From assembly GCA_027494055.1 (NCBI GenBank), contig JAOSJO010000027.1, positions 1-64,000 on the forward strand: a DNA stretch of 64,000 bases, written 5' to 3'. The notes under the pieces are model-generated. The model was not told where the DNA came from. It did not search any database and worked only from the letters and a program-made list of their open reading frames with translations. Positions 20,666 to 30,509 of this stretch are shown here, in pieces (within the stretch, counting starts at the first letter, position 1; each line of letters opens with the position of its first letter). The position numbers and the translations under genes were made by a program. The stretch is from Anaerolineae bacterium (lineage in GTDB: Bacteria; Chloroflexota; Anaerolineae; Aggregatilineales; JAFGMM01).

Positions 20666-21134
20666 TCAGTTTTCGCCGAGAAGCCGGTTGATCTCGTCGT
20701 GGACCGATTGCAGGTCCTTAAGGCCGAGAAAGACAATCGCGTAGCGGATGTAGGCGACCGGGTCGAGTTCTTTCAACTCCTCGATGACGATCTCGCCCAC
20801 GAGCCGGCTGGGGATTTCGGGCTTGCCCAGTTGTTGCAGTTGGCTCTCCACCCGGTCGGCCATGCGCTCGATGTCGGCGGCGGCCACGGGGGCGTTTTGC
20901 GCACGCCACGCGGACGCCGCGTATGAGTTTGTCGCGGTCGAACTCCTCGCGGTCGCCGCCCTGTTTGATGAGCATCGGCGTCGAAAGGATCGGGCGTTCG
21001 TAGGTGGTGAAACGGCGCGCGCAGTTTGGGCACTCGCGCCGCCGCCGGATGCCGCCCCGCGTATCGGGCGTGGTATCGAGCACACGGTGGCGCGTCTCAC
21101 CGGTCGCGATATATCCACAGAACGGGCATTTCAT
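20666..21134 (-). CDS. nrdR: NrdR transcriptional repressor (frameshifted)
   Basis: About 155 residues after repair. The zinc ribbon MKCPFCG with ECPNCARRFTTYE is at the N-terminus and the ATP-cone follows (FDRDKLIRGVRVACAKRPV, then DPVAYIRYAIVFLGLKDL). NrdR senses ATP/dATP and represses RNR genes. The frame is broken by one extra base in the five-base run 20888-20892; removing it gives KRPVAAADIERM, matching the family. The gene precedes nrdJ on the same strand. Confidence 0.92.
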
Positions 21135-21205
21135 GGCATTCCCCTCTTGTCGAACCCGCGTCCGTTAGCCCCTCAGGGCGGGAACCCACTCCACCGCTGC
21201 CACAG

Positions 21206-21282
21206 ATGATACCAGACCATAAAACCGGGAGACAAAACCCTATATGTACGGTATCTCGCTCAAAGAAGGCCTAGATGTGGCG
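21206..21282 (-). promoter_or_regulatory. nrdR-nrdJ promoter with two candidate NrdR boxes
   Basis: On the minus strand, TTGTCT (21230-21235), 18 nt, TATCAT (21206-21211) form a promoter. Next to the -35 lie two weak matches to the NrdR box, centred on CTATATGTA (box 21237-21251) and CTAGATGTG (box 21268-21282). Their spacing is exactly 31 bp, the usual NrdR tandem spacing of three helical turns. Box 1 matches about 11 of 15 consensus positions, box 2 about 8. Confidence 0.4.
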
Positions 21283-21406
21283 CTCTGAAATGGGACATCA
21301 TCGTATCACGGGTTTACTTTTCGCGCAAGCCCCAAAAGGTCCAATTGCGCCACATTTTAAGATTCGGTCGGCAACCGTGCGCCGGTTCCGGCGCGCGAAC
21401 CCGTGT

Positions 21407-21412
21407 TACAAT
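21407..21412 (+). promoter_or_regulatory. -10 element TACAAT of the threonine synthase gene
   Basis: TACAAT preceded by GTGT, 40 nt before the ATG at 21453. No good -35 is seen. Confidence 0.45.
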
Positions 21413-21452
21413 GGCGTGCATTCGACGCCGACGCCTGGAGGACGACCAACCG

Positions 21453-22760
21453 ATGCACGCACCCACCCAGCGGCAGAGCCATCTGGCCTGTATGGATTGC
21501 GGCCAGGTCTACCCCATCGACCGCGTGATCTACACCTGCGAGCGCTGCGGCGCCTGCTCGATGTCGTGCACGACATCGAGGCGATGGGCGGGCGCGTCTC
21601 GCACGCCACCTTCGACGACCGCCTCGGGGCGCGCGACAGGCCGTACAGCAGCGGCGTGTGGCGCTTCAAGGAGCTGGTCTATCCCGACCTGCCGGAGGCG
21701 TACATCGTCACGCGCCCGGAGGGCAACACGAACCTCTACGAGATCCCCCGGCTGGCGGCCTGGGCCGGCCTGGAGCGGCTGCACCTCAAGCACGAGGGCG
21801 AGAACCCCACCGGCTCCTTCAAAGATCGCGGCATGACGGGCGGGGTCTCGCAGGCGCGCCGGCTGGGCATGGAGCGGGTCGCCTGCGCCTCGACCGGCAA
21901 CACGTCGGCGGCGCTGGCGGCCTACGCGGCGCTGGCGGGCATGGGCGCGCTGGTCTTCTTCCAGAAGGGGCAGGTGGCGCTCGGCAAGCTGGCGCAGTCC
22001 ATCGCGTATGGCGCGACCTGCGTGCAGATCGACGGCGACTTCGACACGGCGATGCGCTTGGTGCAGGCGGTGTGCGCCGAGTTCGGCGTGTACCTGCTCA
22101 ACTCGCTCAACCCCTTCCGCCTGGAGGGGCAGAAGTCCATTATATTCGAGGTCATGCAGCAGTTGCACTGGCAGCCGCCCGACTGGATCGTGGTCCCCGG
22201 CGGGAACCTGGGCAACAGCTCGGCGTTCGGCAAGGCGCTGCTGGAGCTGTACCGGCTCGGCCTCATCAGCCGCGTGCCGCGCGTGACCGTCATCCAGGCG
22301 GCGGGCGCGAACCCGCTCTTCCTCGGCTACCGGGACGGCTTCAAGGCGCGGCCCACCGTCACGGCGCAGACGCTCGCCACCGCCATCAAGATCGGCGCGC
22401 CGGTGAACTACGCCAAGGCGGTGCGCGCGCTGCGCTGGACCGGCGGCGTGGTCGAGCAGGTCAGCGACCAGGAGATCATGGACGCGAAGGCGCAGATCGA
22501 CGCGGCGGGCGTGGGCTGCGAGCCGGCTTCGGCCAGCGTGCTCGCCGGGGGTGCGCAAGCTTGTCAGCATGGGCGTGATCGACCCCGGCGCGCATGTCGT
22601 GGGCATCCTCACCGGGCACGTCCTGAAGGACCCGACCGCCATCCTCGACTACCACACCGACCAGATTCCGAACCTCAAGGCCACCTACGCCAACCGGCTG
22701 CTCACCGCCGCGCCCGACCTTGACTCGATCCGGCGCGCCCTCGACGAAGCAGGCCTGTGA
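21453..22760 (+). CDS. thrC: threonine synthase (frameshifted)
   Basis: About 435 residues after repair of two breaks (a missing G near 21551; an extra G in the run 22547-22551). The N-terminus has a zinc-ribbon CMDCG and CERCGG, then the PLP-binding ENPTGSFKDRG with the Schiff-base Lys, STGNTSAALAAYA for the phosphate loop, and VPGGNLGNSSAFGKAL. It converts O-phosphohomoserine to threonine. GGAGG lies 11 nt before ATG 21453. It converges on the serine hydrolase gene with a 9-nt gap. Confidence 0.88.
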
Positions 22761-22769
22761 GGGCGGAGG

Positions 22770-23796
22770 TCAAGCGTCGAGCGTCGGGTCGAAGAGCGCG
22801 GCAATTCTGAAGGCCACCTCGTGCGGGCTGTCGATCCCGCCCACGTTGCAGAAGAGGACCACCGTCATCCGGTTGTCGAGGAAGTGCGCGAAGGCGCTCG
22901 AAAAGCCTACGATGTCGCCATTGTGCCCGGCGAACGTCCGCCCGTTGCGCTCGACCAGGAACCAGCCCAGCCCCATGACGAAACCCTGCGCGCGCTCGTT
23001 GCCGGCGGCGGAGGGGTGCGGCGTCCACATCAGGGCGCGGCTCGCCGCCGAGAGAATCCGGTCGGTGTAGAGCGCGGCGTCCCCACCGCGCCATGTCCGC
23101 GACGGTCGAGAGCAGCACGCCGGCTGAGAATGTCCCCGATGGGCTGTAGTACGGCGCGTTCTGGAGCGCGCCCTCCCGGACGGTGTAGCCGGCGGCCCGG
23201 TTCGGGACGAGCGCCGCTGGGTCGTTGACGCGGGTCGCCTCCATGCCGAGCGGCCTGAAAATGTGCCGTTCGAGATACGCCCCATAGCTGAGGCCGCTGA
23301 CCCGCTCGATGAGGAAGCCGAGGAGGTAGTAGCCGGTGTTGTCGTAGGACCACCGCGCGCCGGGCGCGAAGTCGAGCGGGAGGTCGGAGACCAGGCGCAG
23401 GATGTCCGCGCGCGGGAGGTCGAGGCGGGTGGTGTCCCAGTACGCGGGCACGCTGGTGTAGTTCCTGATCCCGGACTGGTGCGCCAGGCAGTGCCGCACC
23501 GTGACCGGTCGCCAGGCGCTGGGGAGGTCAGGGAGGTAGGTCGCGATGGGTTCGTCCAGGGCGACCAACCCTTCTTCGACGAGGCGCATCACGGCGGTCG
23601 CGGTGAACAGCTTGGTGACCGAGGCAATCTCGTAGACCGTGTCGGGCGTCGCGGGGGCTGACAGTTCCACGTTCGCCATGCCGAAGCCGGCCACCAGGCG
23701 CGGCGCGCCGTCCTGAACGACCGCGATGGAAAGCCCTGGAATGCGATGCCGGTCCATCGCCTCCTGGATGCGCGCGCTAATGGCCTCACTGGACAT
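22770..23796 (-). CDS. beta-lactamase-family serine hydrolase, class C type (frameshifted)
   Basis: About 342 residues after adding one base to the four-base run 23081-23084, which joins ARWG to GDAALYTDR. Catalytic motifs: SVTK (S-x-x-K, about residue 57-60), YDN (Y-x-N, in ARWSYDNTGYY) and GHNG near the C-terminus in place of KTG. This pattern is typical of esterases and D-aminopeptidases of the family rather than true antibiotic resistance enzymes. No signal peptide is visible, so it is probably cytoplasmic. Confidence 0.82.
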
Positions 23797-23854
23797 GACT
23801 CTGCTTCACCCCTGTTCCCCGATTCTTGGGAGACACGCCGGCGCACAGGGAGTT

Positions 23855-23860
23855 TATAAT
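23855..23860 (+). promoter_or_regulatory. -10 element TATAAT of the PH-domain gene
   Basis: Perfect TATAAT 41 nt before the ATG. The only TTG-type hexamer (TTGGGA at 23826) is 23 nt away, too far for a normal spacer. Confidence 0.5.
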
Positions 23861-23900
23861 AGATTCGCGCAAGAGTGAACAGGCGCGTGAGGAGTCGAAA

Positions 23901-24521
23901 ATGGAACCCGTTGTGATCTACCCCGATCCGAAGTACCGGGCGAAGCTCGCCATCGTCGTGACGTTGTTCATCCTGGCGGTGTTCTCGTGGTGGACGATCC
24001 CACTCGCCTACGCCGCCGGTTATGGGATGGCCGAGGGCGGGGGCGCGATCCTGGGGCTGGCGTTCACTGCACTGATCAACGGCGGCGCGGTCGCGATTGC
24101 GCTGGCGTTCGTGCCGGCCTACTACCGCAGCATCCGCTACGAGATTCACCCGGATGAGGTCGTGGTCCACATCGGCATCGTCACCAAGACGGTGAAGCAC
24201 GTGCCCTACCGCACCGTGACCAACCTCGAAGTGACGCGCGGCCCGTTCGACCGGATGTTTGGCATTGGCTCGCTGAAGATTCAGACGGCCGGCATGAGCG
24301 GCCAGACCGGCGCGGAGGAAAAGCTCGAAGGGCTGGTCGACGTGCAGGCGATCTACGAGAAGGTCGCCGGGGAGCTGCGCCGCTTCCGCAGCGCCATGGC
24401 CCCCACGCAGGCGGGGGAGGAAGCCGCGCCCGCGCCCACCTCTGGCGATGGGCAACTGCTGGCCGCGATCCTCGATGAGCTGCGCGCGCTCCGCGCGGGG
24501 CTGGAGCGCACCGAAACCTAG
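23901..24521 (+). CDS. membrane protein with bacterial PH (bPH2) domain
   Basis: 206 residues. Two hydrophobic segments (about residues 14-34, AIVVTLFILAVFSWWTIP, and 48-72, ILGLAFTALINGGAVAIALAF) are followed by a bPH2/YdbT-type domain: RYEIHPDEVVVHIGIVTKTVKHVPYRTVTNLEV. The C-terminal 50 residues are charged and probably helical. GAGGAG precedes the ATG. Proteins of this type are small membrane proteins of unknown role. Confidence 0.8.
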   Translation: MEPVVIYPDPKYRAKLAIVVTLFILAVFSWWTIPLAYAAGYGMAEGGGAILGLAFTALINGGAVAIALAFVPAYYRSIRYEIHPDEVVVHIGIVTKTVKHVPYRTVTNLEVTRGPFDRMFGIGSLKIQTAGMSGQTGAEEKLEGLVDVQAIYEKVAGELRRFRSAMAPTQAGEEAAPAPTSGDGQLLAAILDELRALRAGLERTET

Positions 24522-24578
24522 AGCACGGCCTGCCCGTCAGCCCTAACGCCGCCGCCTTTCCCAGACCGGCGCACTTTC

Positions 24579-24587
24579 GGGTACAAT
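24579..24587 (+). promoter_or_regulatory. -10 element GGGTACAAT upstream of the GNAT gene
   Basis: TACAAT at 24582-24587, 48 nt before the ATG at 24635, without an evident -35. Confidence 0.5.
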
Positions 24588-24634
24588 GGGAGCAGCGTCC
24601 GCAACTGGCGCGGCGGCAGGTGGGGCAGGCCGTA

Positions 24635-25124
24635 ATGCTGCATGAATTCGTTATCCGCCCGATGACGCCGGACGACATCCCAGAGGTCAGCCGGTGGGTG
24701 GCCGCCGTCCCCTTGTGGCAGCGCTATCAGGTGCGCGCGCTGCACCTTGTGGCGCAGTTCGCCGCCGCCCTTGAGAGGGGCCACATCCTGCTGGCCGCCG
24801 ACCGGGGCGCGCAGGACGTGAGCTGCGGCTTCGTGTGGTGCGCGCCCCAGGGCGCTGTTTGGCCGCAGCGCGTACCTCCGGCTGCTGGGCGTGAAGCCAG
24901 GGCTTGAGGGCATGGGGATCGGTGCGGCGCTGCTCGGCGAGGCGGAGCGCCGCGCGGCGTCGGTGAGCCGCGAGATGTTCCTGCTCGTGTCCGATTTCAA
25001 CGTCGCCGCGCAGCGTTTCTACCAGCGGCACGACTACCAGCAGGTGGGGGCGATCCCCGGCTACGTGCTGCCCGATGTGGCGGAACTCATCTTCTGGAAA
25101 CGGCTTGACCCAGCCGCCCCATGA
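24635..25124 (+). CDS. GNAT-family N-acetyltransferase (frameshifted)
   Basis: About 163 residues after repair of one break near 24855 (GCTGTTTGG, where the family expects GAFGRSAYLRLLGV). The acetyl-CoA loop is LEGMGIGAALLGEAER (consensus Q/R-x-x-G-x-G/A), and the C-terminal NVAAQRFYQRHDYQQVG is the usual beta-7 region. It transfers an acetyl group from acetyl-CoA to an unknown amine. GTG 24620 is an alternative start, but AGGTGGGG before ATG 24635 favours the latter. Confidence 0.8.
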
Positions 25125-25286
25125 AGCGGGGGTTGGCGGTCGCTTTTTACTGACCGTATCGGTCTTTCCGGTGTCAACCGCGCAGCCATGCAGTTGCCCT
25201 GCGTAAGGAGGGGCTATCGAAACAACTGACCCACCTGACCCGTCCCGCGTCCGCGCTTTTTGAGATTGTCACGAAGGAGAAGGAAA

Positions 25287-26815
25287 ATGGCATCCATGCG
25301 ATTCACCCGCACGTTGCTGGTCTCGGTACTGATTCTGGTGCTGCTGGCGAGCGCGCTGCCCGGCCAGGCGCAGGGCAACACCCTCGTGATGGCGCGCGAG
25401 GTCGATGCGACCGGCCTGGACCCGCACCTCCAGACCGCGTTCGCCTCCCCTGACGTTGCTCGCGATCATCTATGATCCGCTCGTCCGCCTCGACGACGAA
25501 CTCAACCTGATGCCCGCGCTGGCGGAAAGTTGGGAGTTCTCCGACGACGCGATGATGCTGACCTTTAAGCTGCGCGAGGGCGTGACCTTCCACGACGGCT
25601 CCGCCTTCACCGCTGAGGACGTGATTGCCTCGTTCGAGCGCATCCTCGACGAGGAGACCGCCTCGGCGGCGCGCACGAACTACGTCAGCATCGCCTCGAT
25701 GGAAGCGCCCGACGATTACACCGTGATCTTCAACCTGTCGGAGCCAGACGTGCCGCTCCTCACTGCGATGGCGAGCACGAACGCCGCGATTCTGTCCTCG
25801 GACGTGATCGCCGACGGGGACCCCGCCACCGACGCGATTGGCACCGGGCCGTTCGCGCTGGCGCAGTGGACGCCCGAAGAGACGACCCTGCTCACCGCCT
25901 ATGCCGACTGGTGGGGCGAGGGGCCGTTCATCGACGGCATCGAGATCCGCATTCTCCCCGATGAGGCGTCGATCCTGGCGGCGCTGCGCGCCGGCACCAT
26001 CGACTTCGCCCTGCTGAATGACCCGCTCGTCGCGACGTTGCTCATCGGCGACGAGACGATCATGCTGCACCGCACCCCCACGATTGACTATCACGTGCTG
26101 CAACTGCGCGCCGCTGCGAGCGAGCCGCTGGGCGTGCTGGAAGTGCGCCAGGCCATCTCGTGCGCCATCGACCGGCAGGAAGTGGTCGATACCGCCGCGC
26201 TCGGCGAGGGCGGGTCACCGGCCCGCTGACGATGGCGAGCTTCCGCCTGCCAACCGAGGAGCTGTTCTGCTACGAAAAAGGACATCGAGATGGCGAGGGA
26301 ACTCATGGCCGCCGCCGGCTATGAGGACGGCTTCCACGATGACCGTCATCGCCGCCCAGGCCGAGCCGCCGACCGCCCTTTCGGAGGCGCAGAGCATCCA
26401 GGCGCAACTGGCCGAGATCAACATCACGGTTGAGATCGAGCCGCTGGAGTTCGCTACCTACGTGGACCGCTGGCTCGCCGCGGACTTCGAGGCTGCCATT
26501 GCGCTCAATGGCGGGCGCACCGACCCGTACACCATGTACGCGCGCTACTGGCAGTATGGCGCACGCTTCGAGGAGGTCGCCGGCTACGTCGATGACACGC
26601 TCGACGCGCTGATGAGGGAGAGCCGCGTCGAGACCGACGCGGAGGTCCGCGCCGACCTCTTCGCCCAGCTTGAGCGCCACCTGGCCGAAACCGCGCCCTG
26701 GATCTGGCTGTACAGCGGCTTCACCTACACCGCCAACCAGCCCTACGTTTCAGGGTGGGCGCCAATCGAGAACGACTCGCTGTTCTTCCTGCACCGCGTC
26801 ACGCTGGAACGCTAA
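25287..26815 (+). CDS. ABC transporter substrate-binding protein, family 5 (frameshifted)
   Basis: About 509 residues after repair. A signal peptide (TRTLLVSVLILVLLASALPGQAQG) precedes the SBP_bac_5 fold: LDPHLQTAFAS, ALAESWEFSDDAMMLTFKLREGVTFHDGSAFTAEDV, DAIGTGPFALAQWTP, and AISCAIDRQEVV. Such proteins capture peptides or nickel and deliver them to DppBC-like permeases. Four frame changes are needed (near 25450, 26215, 26278, 26336), the most in any gene here. AAGGAGAAGG precedes the ATG. There is no lipobox Cys, so the mature protein may be soluble or held by the uncleaved signal. Confidence 0.85.
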
Positions 26816-26900
26816 GCGCCTTTGACGCCGGGGCGGGGAGGGCCGGAACGTCTGCATGATCGCGTGATCGCGATGCAGCGCACGGGATGACACACCGCCC

Positions 26901-26929
26901 GCAGGGGCGATCCACCGGGTCGCCCCTGC
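26901..26929. repeat. hairpin between the binding-protein and permease genes
   Basis: Perfect 10-bp arms GCAGGGGCGA and TCGCCCCTGC with a 9-nt loop, 86 nt after the binding-protein stop. It belongs to the GGGGCGA hairpin family and lies where an RNA hairpin would raise expression of the binding protein over the permeases. Confidence 0.65.
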
Positions 26930-27012
26930 ATCTGGCCGCAGCCCGCCGAGCGGACCGACCACGCGATGGTGTGGTATTATCCGAAGGCCGTCCCCGCCCC
27001 TGAAATTGAGCC

Positions 27013-27978
27013 ATGACACGCTACCTGGCCCAGCGCGCAATCGCCTTTATCCCCACCCTGGTGGGCGTCTCGCTGCTCGTCTTCCTGGCGATCCGGCTCG
27101 TGCCCGGCGACGCCATCCTGGCGATGCTCGGCACCGAGGCGGGGATGCTCACCGAGGGCCAGCGCGCCTCGCTTGAGGCCTACTTCGGCCTTGACAAGCC
27201 CATCGGCGAGCAGTACTTCACGTGGATGTGGAACTTGTTGCAGGGCAACCTCGGCTACTCGGTGCGGCACGGCGCGCCGGCGCTTGACCTGATCCTGGAG
27301 CGTTTCCCGGTCACGGTCGAGCTGGCGCTCCTGGCGGTTGCCGTCGCGCTCATGGTCGGCCTGCCCATCGGCATCCTCTCCGCGCTGCGCCATAACACCC
27401 TCATCGACCTGATCGGGCGCTTCTTCGCCATCATCGGCCTCTCCGTGCCGAACTTCCTCCTGGGCACGCTGGTGATCTACGTGCTCTCCGTCTACTTCGG
27501 CATTTTGCCCAACTCCGGCGACTTCGTACACTTCCAGGAGGCCCCGCTGCGCAACCTGGAGCAGATGATCTTCCCGGCGCTGGTGATGGGGTTCTCGTTC
27601 GCCTCGTCGGTGATGCGCATGACGCGCTCCGCCCTGCTTGAGGTGCTGGGCGAGGACTACGTGCGCACCGCGCGCAGCAAGGGGCTGCGTTCGCATACCA
27701 TCATCAGACGCCACGCGCTGCGCAACGCGCTGATCCCGGTCGTGACCCTCATCGGGGTCGAGATCGGCTACCTGCTTGGCGGCGCGGTGATCGTGGAGCA
27801 GATCTTCGCGCTGCCCGGCATCGGCCGGCTGGCCTACAACGCCATCTTGCAGCGCGACTACGCCCTGGTGCAGGGCGTGACGCTGTTCATCGCCCTGAAT
27901 TTCGTCCTGATTAACCTGTTTGTCGATCTGGTCTATGCCGCCATCGACCCGCGGATCTCCTATGCCCACCGTGACTGA
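27013..27978 (+). CDS. ABC transporter permease, DppB type
   Basis: An intact 321-residue inner-membrane protein with six hydrophobic segments. The N-terminal RAIAFIPTLVGVSLLVFLAIRLVPGD is typical of DppB/OppB, and the coupling-helix region reads EVLGEDYVRTARSKGLRSHTIIRRHALRNALIPV, the EAA-loop that contacts the ATPase. It overlaps the next permease gene by 17 nt. A TATTAT -10-like element lies near 26973. Confidence 0.92.
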   Translation: MTRYLAQRAIAFIPTLVGVSLLVFLAIRLVPGDAILAMLGTEAGMLTEGQRASLEAYFGLDKPIGEQYFTWMWNLLQGNLGYSVRHGAPALDLILERFPVTVELALLAVAVALMVGLPIGILSALRHNTLIDLIGRFFAIIGLSVPNFLLGTLVIYVLSVYFGILPNSGDFVHFQEAPLRNLEQMIFPALVMGFSFASSVMRMTRSALLEVLGEDYVRTARSKGLRSHTIIRRHALRNALIPVVTLIGVEIGYLLGGAVIVEQIFALPGIGRLAYNAILQRDYALVQGVTLFIALNFVLINLFVDLVYAAIDPRISYAHRD

Positions 27979-28864
27979 GACCACCCAGCCCCTCCCGGAT
28001 GCAGTTGCCCTGCCGGCGGCGCGCGGCCCCGGCGTGCTCAGCCGCCTACTGCGCAACATCAGCGGCGTGGTGGGCCTTGTGCTTGTGCTGCTGTTCCTGT
28101 GCGCCGGCGCGCTCGGCGGGCTGGGGATCACGCCCTACCCGCCCAATGAGCAGCACGTGCCGGATCGTATGCAGGGTCCCAGCGCGGCATACGTGATGGG
28201 CACAGACCTGTTCGGGCGCGACGTCGCCAGCCGCCTGATGAAAGGCGCGGCGAACTCACTGCAGGTGGCGTTGTCGGCGGTCGCGCTGTCGGGGTTGATC
28301 GGGACGACCATCGGGGCGGTGGCCGGCTACCTGGGCGGCCTGGTGGACAACATCCTCATGCGCATCATGGATGTTTTCTTCGCCTTCCCCACGATCCTGC
28401 TGGCGCTGCTGGTCGTGGCCGTGCTCGGCCCCGGCCTGCGCAACACTATCCTGGCAATCACGGTGGTGTACAGCCCCATCTTTGCGCGCGTCGCGCGCGG
28501 GCCGGTGCTTTCGGTCAAGGAGATGGAATTTGTCACGGCGGCGCACTGCATCGGCCTGCGCGAGTGGCGCGTGCTACTCCGCCACGTGCTGCCTAACACG
28601 GTCGCGCCCCTCATTGTGCAGGTGAGCCTGGCGCTGTCGTGGGCGCTGATCACCGAGGCCGGCCTGAGCTTCCTCGGCCTGGGCACCCAGCCGCCAGAGC
28701 CGTCGTGGGGCCTGATGCTCAGCGAGGGCCGGTCGCTCGCCGAGATCGCGCCCTGGCTCGTGGCCTTCCCCGGCCTGGCGATCATGGTCGGCGTGCTGGG
28801 GTTCAACCTGCTCGGCGACGGCCTGCGCGACGTGCTCGACCCGCGCCTGCGCGGCCTGCGGTAG
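27962..28864 (+). CDS. ABC transporter permease, DppC type
   Basis: An intact 300-residue permease. GTDLFGRDVASRLMKGAANSLQVALSAV is the DppC/OppC signature region, and the EAA loop is EFVTAAHCIGLREWRVLLRHVLPNTVAPLIV. The C-terminus GDGLRDVLDPRLRGLR is canonical. ATG 27962 lies inside the end of the DppB gene. No ATPase gene (dppD/dppF) follows; a ZIP transporter gene comes next, so the ATPase must be encoded elsewhere. Confidence 0.92.
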   Translation: MPTVTETTQPLPDAVALPAARGPGVLSRLLRNISGVVGLVLVLLFLCAGALGGLGITPYPPNEQHVPDRMQGPSAAYVMGTDLFGRDVASRLMKGAANSLQVALSAVALSGLIGTTIGAVAGYLGGLVDNILMRIMDVFFAFPTILLALLVVAVLGPGLRNTILAITVVYSPIFARVARGPVLSVKEMEFVTAAHCIGLREWRVLLRHVLPNTVAPLIVQVSLALSWALITEAGLSFLGLGTQPPEPSWGLMLSEGRSLAEIAPWLVAFPGLAIMVGVLGFNLLGDGLRDVLDPRLRGLR

Positions 28865-28942
28865 CGCGCCGCATGTAGGTAGGCACAGAATGCCAACCTG
28901 ACCGCGAACCTCTGCACGGACTCCAACACAGGTAAAATCGAC

Positions 28943-29757
28943 ATGCTTGACTTCCTGACGAGCCTTCCCCCGATCACACAGGCCCTGCTCGCGACGCTGT
29001 TCACCTGGGGGTGACGGCGCTGGGCGCAGGGTCGGTGTTCACAGTGCGCAAGTTCAACCAGCGCCTCCTCGACTGGATGCTCGGCTTCGCCGGCGGCGTG
29101 ATGATCGCCGCGAGTTTCTGGTCGCTGCTTGCGCCGGGCATCGAGATGGCGGAGAGCCAGGGCGTGCCCGGATGGCTGCCGGCTGTGGTTGGGTTCCTGC
29201 TCGGCGGGGGCTTCCTGCGGCTGGTCGACCAACTGCTGCCCCACCTTCACCCGCCGGGCGGCCCATTGATGGAAGCCGAAGGCCTGAAGACGACCTGGCA
29301 ACGCTCGGTGCTGCTGATCCTCGCGATCACGCTGCACAACATCCCCGAAGGGCTGGCGGTGGGCGTTGCGTTTGGCGCGGCGGCGCTCGACATCGAATCG
29401 GCGTCGATCACCGGGGCGGTGGCGCTGGCAATCGGCATCGGTTTGCAGAACTTCCCTGAGGGGATCGCCGTCGCCATGCCGCTGCGCCGGGAGGGGCTGT
29501 CGCCGCTGAAAGCCTTCTGGTACGGGCAGCTCTCCGGCGTGGTCGAGCCGATTGCGGGCGTCCTCGGCGCGGCGGCGGTGCTTGCGGCGCGCCCCATCCT
29601 GCCCTACGCGCTGAGCTTCGCCGCCGGCGCGATGATCTTCGTCGTGGTGGAGGATGTCGTGCCGGAGTCGCACCGCGCGGGCAACATCGACCTGGCGACG
29701 ACGGGCGTGCTGCTCGGCTTCGCCGTCATGATGGCGCTCGATGTCGCGCTGGGGTGA
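28943..29757 (+). CDS. ZIP family metal transporter, GufA-like (frameshifted)
   Basis: About 271 residues with eight hydrophobic segments after repair. The two metal-site helices are clear: LHNIPEGLAVG and QNFPEGIAVA. ZIP proteins import zinc and related divalent metals. The first 22 residues (MLDFLTSLPPITQALLATLFTW) are in another frame and end at a false TGA; one more G in the run 29007-29011 joins them to GVTALGAGSVF. GGTAAAAT (28931-28938), just upstream of the ATG, may be a -10 element. Confidence 0.85.
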
Positions 29758-30084
29758 GGCAGCGCGTTGCCTTCGCTCGCTTTCCAGAGACTACATGAAC
29801 CTTGACAGATCAATCCGATAATGTGCACTCTTCTCTCATCCCGTGATTGATGACTTTGAAAAGTAACTCTGGTAATCTCTCCGCAGAGTCACGGTATGGT
29901 TATGCGCCAATCACAAACCTTGAGATGCAGGAGGTGTAGGGGCGAACCGCCGGTTCGCCCCTACCGCCAGATATGGCGGTGGATAGAGGCAGCGCTCTAT
30001 GCCTCACAGGGCGGTCAGGAGACCATTGCCTGTGTGATTATTCAGACTGCATCTGTAGGCGGGCTACGGAAAACGCACGCCGCT
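29758..30084. repeat. intergenic stretch holding 175-bp element copy 2 (29871-30045)
   Basis: Copy 2 of the element described at 8216-8391 fills the right half of this gap; both copies share start, hairpins and end. The left part (29758-29870) holds nothing I recognise apart from a TTGACA at about 29802 without a suitably spaced -10. Confidence 0.8.
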
Positions 30085-30405
30085 TCAGCGCGGCGTGCCG
30101 CCGCCCGGCGGCATCCGGGAGGCCGCCACCTCCACGGCCTGCTTGAGTGCCTCCCAGGCCGCCTCCAGGTCCGCTTTGTGGCGCTCCCACGTGTCGCCGT
30201 CCGCCTCGTCAATCTGCTTCAGCCGCTCCTGCATCGCGCCCCGCCTGGCGCGCAGCGTCCGGATGTGCGCCGCGTACCCAAAACGGAGCCAGTCGTCCGC
30301 CGTCGCGTCCCGCTGAATCACTTCGGCCAGGCGCTCAATCTCCGCCTTGAGCGCGATGAGTTGCGCCCGCATTTTGTCACAATAGGTGCGTTTGGTCTGC
30401 GTCAT
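30085..30405 (-). CDS. sll1863-like coiled-coil stress protein, paralogue 1
   Basis: 106 residues, almost wholly helical and charged: MTQTKRTYCDKMRAQLIALKAE, then RARRGAMQERLKQIDEADGDTWERHKADLEAAWEALKQAVE. It aligns end to end with the next gene upstream (TKAAYREKMEAQVREMEAE and DRAWDDIRTGIESAWDDLKGAV). This pattern, ending in repeated W-x-x-L-K heptads, is that of small coiled-coil stress proteins. I prefer ATG 30405 over 30432 because the paralogue starts at the same point. Probably the last gene of a three-gene operon driven from the 31076 promoter. Confidence 0.7.
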   Translation of the reverse strand: MTQTKRTYCDKMRAQLIALKAEIERLAEVIQRDATADDWLRFGYAAHIRTLRARRGAMQERLKQIDEADGDTWERHKADLEAAWEALKQAVEVAASRMPPGGGTPR

Positions 30406-30446
30406 GGTGTGTCTTGCGGCATGCACCGCCATCGAACCGCGAAATG

Positions 30447-30484
30447 CACAGCCTCACTGTCCTGTGCAGGGCAATGAGGCTGTG
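30447..30484 (-). repeat. hairpin between the coiled-coil genes
   Basis: Perfect 10-bp arms CACAGCCTCA and TGAGGCTGTG with an 18-nt loop between two co-directional genes. It could be a processing site or partial terminator that sets their ratio; there is no T-run. Confidence 0.6.
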
Positions 30485-30509
30485 CTGGCGTGTTCGTGCC
30501 TTTCCTTAG

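Noticed and set aside
22770..23796. Antibiotic-resistance beta-lactamase
   Set aside because: The S-x-x-K and Y-x-N motifs are present, but the third motif is HNG instead of KTG and no signal peptide is seen, which points to an esterase or peptidase of the family.
29802..29822. Promoter TTGACA with GATAAT
   Set aside because: The spacer is only about 9 nt and no plus-strand gene follows.
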